A program made the translations under genes and the position numbers. 64,000 nt of DNA, taken from Allacma fusca (Eukaryota; Arthropoda; Collembola; Symphypleona; Sminthuridae). Location of the stretch: the NCBI GenBank assembly GCA_947179485.1, contig OX359249.1, positions 51,037,402 through 51,101,401 on the forward strand. Reading direction: 5' to 3'. The notes under the pieces are model-generated. The model saw only the letters and a program-made list of their open reading frames with translations. It was not told the DNA's origin and ran no database searches. This document shows positions 59,401 through 64,000 of this stretch, piece by piece; position 1 is the first letter of the stretch, and each line of letters starts with the position of its first letter.

Positions 59401-60743
59401 ATTACATACTACGTTTGCTGGAACGCTTGTAATCTTGTCGAAAAAACATAAGCCCGTTCCCATCGTGGATGTATGTAGTATATTTAGTTTATTCCCTGTT
59501 CTTACAATGTTCATTATTTCAGTGAGTAACCCCGTTTTCTATCATTTTCTGGTATGTACAGGGTGGTCGTAATCATTTGTCCCCGAGCCCACATAAGGGA
59601 GTGAAACATGAAATATTGGATCCCCCCTGTCTGTTGCAAATGTAGTTCTAGATTTTTTTAAAAATTTACTACCGACTAGATTCGGAGACATCCCGGGTTA
59701 AAGTTGATGAAAAATGAAAGGGGCTCACGGGGTACCAAATCATACAATCTTTAGCAATTAAAAATCGAAAATGATTGCAATGTAAAATGTAACAACCCAA
59801 ACAGCCACAAAAAACAATTTGGACGTGTTGTGACTGCCTAGTGTCGAGTTATTAACTCCAAGAGTTCAGATAGTGTCCATACAGGTTTTATTAACAAATA
59901 TTTTGTTGAACCTGACCGTTATTAGACCAGACTTTAGTGTATTGTAGTCGCTTGCGGAGTTTGGTTCCCCTTGGTGGCCTCCATCATAGACCTACTTGAT
60001 CAATATATCATCTATACAGGATTTGGTGTAATGTGGTGTGGTTAAAATTGGCCCAGCGTAGACCAGAACTTTTGATCTAGGCACAAGTTAGTCGCCTGAC
60101 AAGGTTGGGTTTACTTGGTGTCTTAATGAACCCTCAGTGACCTTCTGGCTTAATATAACATTCAAACCAAATTTAGTTCCCAAATACTGATTAAATCAGT
60201 CCTAGGTAGACTAGAAATTGTTTTGTGGTTTTCTACCACGCAACGTCTTCATACAGTTCAGAATAAATTTTACCTTGTATAGTAGTACAAATTAGCATAA
60301 TAGTAAAATTGGGTTAGCAGTGTAACCTCATGACCTAATTGGACAAAAGCTTTGCTTCTAAAGACAATACATCGGTTTTTACTAATTCTTACCCTTTGAG
60401 TCCACCCCCCACCGTTATTTTTCTTCAGCTTTAATCCGTGTCATCTCCAAATCTAAGCGTCAGACTTTAACGGGCCAAATATTAAAAGTGATGAACTCAA
60501 CCCTCCTTTGCAGGAGAGAAACTTACAATTCAATCATACTATTTCCACGCCCTTAGTTTCTCAATGTATGCATCTGCCGGAGTACTCTGAACGTTCAATT
60601 ATTTAACCTTGTAAGTAACTCCCGGAAACCACATTCGTTTTCAATAATCTTTTGTGGACGGTGTACCCGATTTCCAAGGTTGACTTTCCTAATACAAACT
60701 TCCTATTATATAGTCTCAAGAATCATTCAAACATTCTAAAGTT
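59401..60743. other. Intergenic; one dispersed-repeat fragment
   Basis: 59560-59700 begins GTACAGGGTGGTCGTAATCA and carries AATGTAGTTCTAGATTTTTT, like the family at 32215. No gene seen in the rest. Confidence 0.4.
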
Positions 60744-60869
60744 GTGCCGGCACTGAAAAAATTAATAAGATTTTGTCGGGTCAGGATGGAGAAAGTCGGA
60801 TTTTTAGATGAAAATTACCAGGCATTCCCCTTAATACCTGCAAAAAATTTGAAATACAAAAGTGCAGGT

Positions 60870-61075
60870 TTAAAAAGTAATAATACTTGTTTATTCAATA
60901 TTTCTCAACTCCCACATTTTACTGTTTATATACATTCAAAATCTTTGTTTTCGGTCAGGTCAAGTTTAAAAACTAAAACCACTGATTTCAATATTTTTCA
61001 ATTCTTACCTGTTACTGCTTGCACAGCTTCAAAATTTTTGTTTTCGGTCAAAAACAAACTTAAAAATCAATTTGG
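60870..61075. repeat. Direct duplication, about 95-base period
   Basis: AGTTTAAAAACTAAAA, AATATTTTTCAATTCTTACC, TTTTGTTTTCGGTCA and their first-copy counterparts (from about 60875) repeat in order. They account for the 136-codon ORF at 60744-61154, which is therefore not annotated as a gene. Confidence 0.7.
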
Positions 61076-61459
61076 ATGTCCTTCAGCTCCCTTCGGCATT
61101 CCAAACTTCGTCTTGGACAGTCTTTCGGGATATAGCTCCAGGACTCACTCTTAGCAGCTGAATTGCAAGTTACTTAATTTGTCGTCGTTGTTCTGAAATT
61201 TTTGAATTAGAAGATCCTCAAGATTGCGTTTCATGCTGACCGTCAAGGGCTAACCCTTTTAACCCCCTTTAAGTTTTTAACCATTTTAATTCCCAAAGAA
61301 GTCAAGCTTCTGCTGGCTAGCAGAACATTTTGGGTCGCTATTGATTTAAGTAGCGGCCGAATTCATTGAGAGAGGTGGCTCAATTATTTATCGGGAATCA
61401 GGGCAGGAATGAAATCAAATGTTGCCCCAAGATGACACTTCTAATTTCGTAGAGCATGT

Positions 61460-61818
61460 CGTCGCTGAAGAGGCAAAATGGACTAAGTGCAATTTCGACT
61501 AGAAGCAAAATGGTCTACATGCCTTTTTCCTTAAAGGCAAAACGGAATAGTTGCAAGCTTTCCTGAAAGCAAAATGAACTCCATGCAGTTTTCACTAAAA
61601 GCAAAATGGTCTACATGCGTGTATACTTTCATAATGGCCATTCTGCTTTAAAGCGAAATTGTATGTAGACCATTTTGCTTTTAGACGAAATTGTAAGTAG
61701 ACCATATTGCTTTTAAAACTTGATGCATCTATTCCATTTTGCATTTAGTAAAACTGCATGTACACCATTTTGATTTTAATCGAAAATGCATGTATTCCAT
61801 TTTGCCTCTTCAGCGACG
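61460..61818. mobile_element. Near-complete palindromic (foldback) MITE, 359 bases
   Basis: The outer 23 bases are exact inverted copies: CGTCGCTGAAGAGGCAAAAT and on at the left, ATTTTGCCTCTTCAGCGACG at the right. Inward, both arms are strings of an AGCAAAATGGTCTACATGCA-type unit, in opposite orientation on either side of a centre at about 61640. Flanks show ATGT directly outside both ends (61456-61459, 61819-61822), a possible 4-base target duplication. No coding. A related fragment is at 26520-26695. Confidence 0.85.
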
Positions 61819-61822
61819 ATGT

Positions 61823-62037
61823 GCAGGAAGACTTCCTCCATCACACAGGAAATTAACATCACTTCCTATCTTTACGGTTCAATCGAGTTAGCAGGGTCAG
61901 CACTCCGTAAGGTCGGAGTAGTTTATCTTACGTCTGACTTGAAATACAACTTTGAGGATTTCGTGATTCAGTAATTTCCGAACAACGACGACCAATTGAG
62001 TGACTTGCACAAAGCCAGTGGTCATCACGCGAACAGG
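61823..62037. other. Short spacer
   Basis: Nothing recognised. Confidence 0.35.
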
Positions 62038-62670
62038 TGACACCCACTATAATAGGAACTGGAATGAGTACAGGAAAGGGTACGGGAACAAATATTTTGT
62101 TCTCAAACAGTTTGGGTACGGGAACAGGAACACGCTCAAGTGAAGCCAACCGCTGGGAACAGAAACAGGAGTGGGAATGTGGACAAAGAGGCAACGGTCA
62201 TAGCATAACATGAACCCGTTCTCACGCCCGTTCTTACGCCCGTTGTTCCGGGGTCCAATGGGTACCTTCGCCAACTTCTAAAAACACTCAAAATTGATCT
62301 TACAAGACTTGGCAGTTCAACTAACCAATTCAGTTAACACATTTCGATTACTAATCGATTGGTCTAGTTATTGCTTATTACAGACTGACAAGGGGGACTA
62401 ACCTGTAAAGTAGATTCAGGTAAACTGTCTAAAATAATTATCTTTTGTTGATCTATTGATACGGGTCCTGGAATACAAGCTGTGGGAACGGACAAGGGTT
62501 CAAAATATTTTCAAATTTTGGACACGGGAACGGGAAGTGTTCGGGTGCGTATTTTTATTAAATTCATGGTACGGGTACTTAAAACACTGTTCTCACCATA
62601 ACGGGAATACTTAAAGGGAGTATCCATAGAAATGGGAAAGGAAACAGGGACAAATTTTGTGTACCCATAG
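62038..62670. repeat. Degenerate GGAACAGGAAC / ACGGGAAC repeats
   Basis: Two clusters (62050-62175 and 62465-62660) of GGTACGGGAACAGGAACACG-like text, which translate on the minus strand as a false VPVP-rich peptide. A plain stretch lies between. Confidence 0.65.
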
Positions 62671-62829
62671 TGACCGCTGCATGAAGCGATAGTTCAGGTG
62701 CTTAAAGACTATAAACATGATGAATTCGAAAAGCTGCTGCGGTCATACACGAAGACTCGACTAAGTTTGGAATGCTTAATGGGGCTGAACGACTTACAAA
62801 ATTGATTTTTTAGTGGGTTTTTGGTCATA

Positions 62830-62837
62830 ACTTCTGT
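62830..62837. repeat. Target site duplication, left copy
   Basis: ACTTCTGT, repeated exactly at 63396-63403 on the other side of the MITE. Confidence 0.9.
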
Positions 62838-63395
62838 CAAAGCTGGGCAAAGTATTCGCATACCTTAAATCCTACATATTTTTAGGTGCTCACGTACAAC
62901 CTACATTTAAGCCTACATAAATCCCACCCAAGAGTTCACCCTACCTACAACCTACATACATCCCTCCCGAGAGTTGAACCTACCTAAACCTACATACCTC
63001 TTTGTCGTAATTGATTCATACCTGCATAACTAAAATGAAATTATGCAATCATTCATTGTAATTACTGCAAACGAATCGAAATCGTTTGCACTCCAGCACG
63101 TAAACAAAAGTAACAAAACATATGTATACATGTGAAAGAAAGTGTAGATGGGGCTTTTATTCAGCGCTTTGGAATACGAAAGTTTCGAACAAACATACAT
63201 ACATTTTCATGCTTAAGTACCTACCTTTTTTATGTAGGTACGTACTGATTATTCCCAGCATACATAAATTGCATATTTTTTCCCCTCGAAATATACAGCC
63301 TACATACAAATGCCTACAAAATATGTGAGAATTTTAGCATAGCCTACAATTTTGCCTACTAATAGGCATACATGTAGGGTATGCGCCCAGCTTTG
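62838..63395. mobile_element. hAT-like MITE, 558 bases, perfect 8-base target duplication
   Basis: The left end is CAAAGCTGGGC, then CGCATACC; the right end is GGTATGCGCCCAGCTTTG, its inverted form. Immediately outside, ACTTCTGT occurs at both 62830-62837 and 63396-63403. An 8-base duplication and CAAAG-type ends are the hallmark of hAT transposons. Inside, GCCTACATA/CCTACATACA words recur many times on the two flanks. No transposase. The exact duplication suggests recent insertion. Confidence 0.92.
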
Positions 63396-63403
63396 ACTTC
63401 TGT
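63396..63403. repeat. Target site duplication, right copy
   Basis: ACTTCTGT, identical to the left copy. Confidence 0.9.
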
Positions 63404-63742
63404 AGTAATGATTGATGAATGATAGCCTTCAATTATTTTTTCCTTTTACATAACGAATTTCCGTACATGAAAATACTTCCTACAACTGTGTTGCGTGGTT
63501 AGATGATGGGGGATGTAGGGTCTAGGAGCGCAAGGGTTATTAAATTCCATTTGGTTTGGGAGTAAGGGCTCATTGACCTCACGTCTGCAGTAGTAAAATA
63601 CTAGCGGTGGCTCTTATTTTTGACCTGACACAACTCATTCGTTGTCTTTATCTACTTCTCAAATAAAGTATGTGTACCCAAGTTTATGAAATAGCTTGGT
63701 AAACTGCATTTGTTCCATTGAAATTACGCCTACGATTTTACT
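63404..63742. other. Spacer, no gene seen
   Basis: Nothing recognised. Confidence 0.35.
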
Positions 63743-63979
63743 TGATCCTTATCCGAGTTCTTGAGTCTACTGTACTTGGCGGCAGATAAAGAATTTTACT
63801 ATAAATCAGGTGTATTTCTCAGGGTATTTAGGGAAAATAGTGTTCCTCAAAAATGTAAGAATGCAAACAACGCATCCTTTCTTGCTTCGAGGTTTTACGG
63901 TGTTCGTAAATTCGGGTTTGTTGACAGTCATAGTAAAGAATATTCTATTCAGTGTGAAGACGAAACTGACGATGAGTAA
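63743..63979 (+). CDS. Weak ORF without ATG, possible last exon
   Basis: Open from a stop at about 63740 to TAA at 63979. No ATG; the C-terminal text (ASFLASRFYGVRKFGFVDSH, then an acidic end EDETDDE) looks coding-like but matches nothing I know. It could be a terminal exon of a gene to the left, or chance. Confidence 0.2.
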
Positions 63980-64000
63980 ATCTAAAAGAATTTTGGCTAT

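Noticed and set aside
60744-61154. 136-codon plus-strand ORF
   Set aside because: Its centre is a 95-base direct duplication and the text is phenylalanine/lysine-rich noise.
61928-62274. VPVP-rich minus-strand peptide
   Set aside because: Translation of the GGAACAGGAAC simple repeats in overlapping frames; no start context or conservation signal.

Overview
The window is AT-rich, repeat-dense nuclear DNA from an animal. An arthropod is the best guess. The reasons are a long intron-containing gene with GT/AG splice sites encoding a CUB/LDL-receptor class A membrane protein, plus non-LTR retrotransposons, a Penelope-like element, hAT-type miniature transposons and foldback elements. I see no bacterial-style operons, and the sequence alone does not identify the species.

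Left part (1-28300): no confident host gene. It is a field of transposon remnants. In order they are: a Penelope-like GIY-YIG endonuclease fragment (1-570, minus); a 25-base tandem array leading into ACCCGACA palindromes (1076-2762); three copies of a miniature element with GGGGCGAAGCG-type ends (3527-4228, 4231-4765, and 7345-8132 inverted); a CR1-like LINE 3' end with an ATATC-repeat tail (9051-9925, minus); a large foldback element with arms of 320-390 bases made of short repeats (16186-18389), carrying a nested 162-base hAT-like MITE; a decayed RNase H-type LINE (20380-20950); and a 5'-truncated R2-like LINE whose last 495 codons are still open (21833-23460).

Right part (28309-58998, plus): one host gene, modelled here as nine exons totalling 4338 coding bases (1445 residues). 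All splice phases fit. The product has a hydrophobic signal segment, a Ser/Thr/Asn-rich glycosylated stretch, an LDLa module, a series of CUB or CUB-like modules, a second LDLa module, one C-terminal membrane span and a cytoplasmic tail of about 34 residues. Its introns, the first about 12 kb, hold the same repeat families as the left part. They also hold two RNase H LINE remnants, a 265-base hairpin element (intron 5) and a minus-strand ORF with a signal peptide (intron 8).

After the gene (59000-64000): more repeats, including a 359-base near-complete palindrome (61460-61818) and a 558-base hAT-like MITE with a perfect 8-base target duplication (62838-63395).

The clearest novel material is the set of palindromic or foldback elements with arms built from short tandem repeats. 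No defence island or other multi-gene system is visible.
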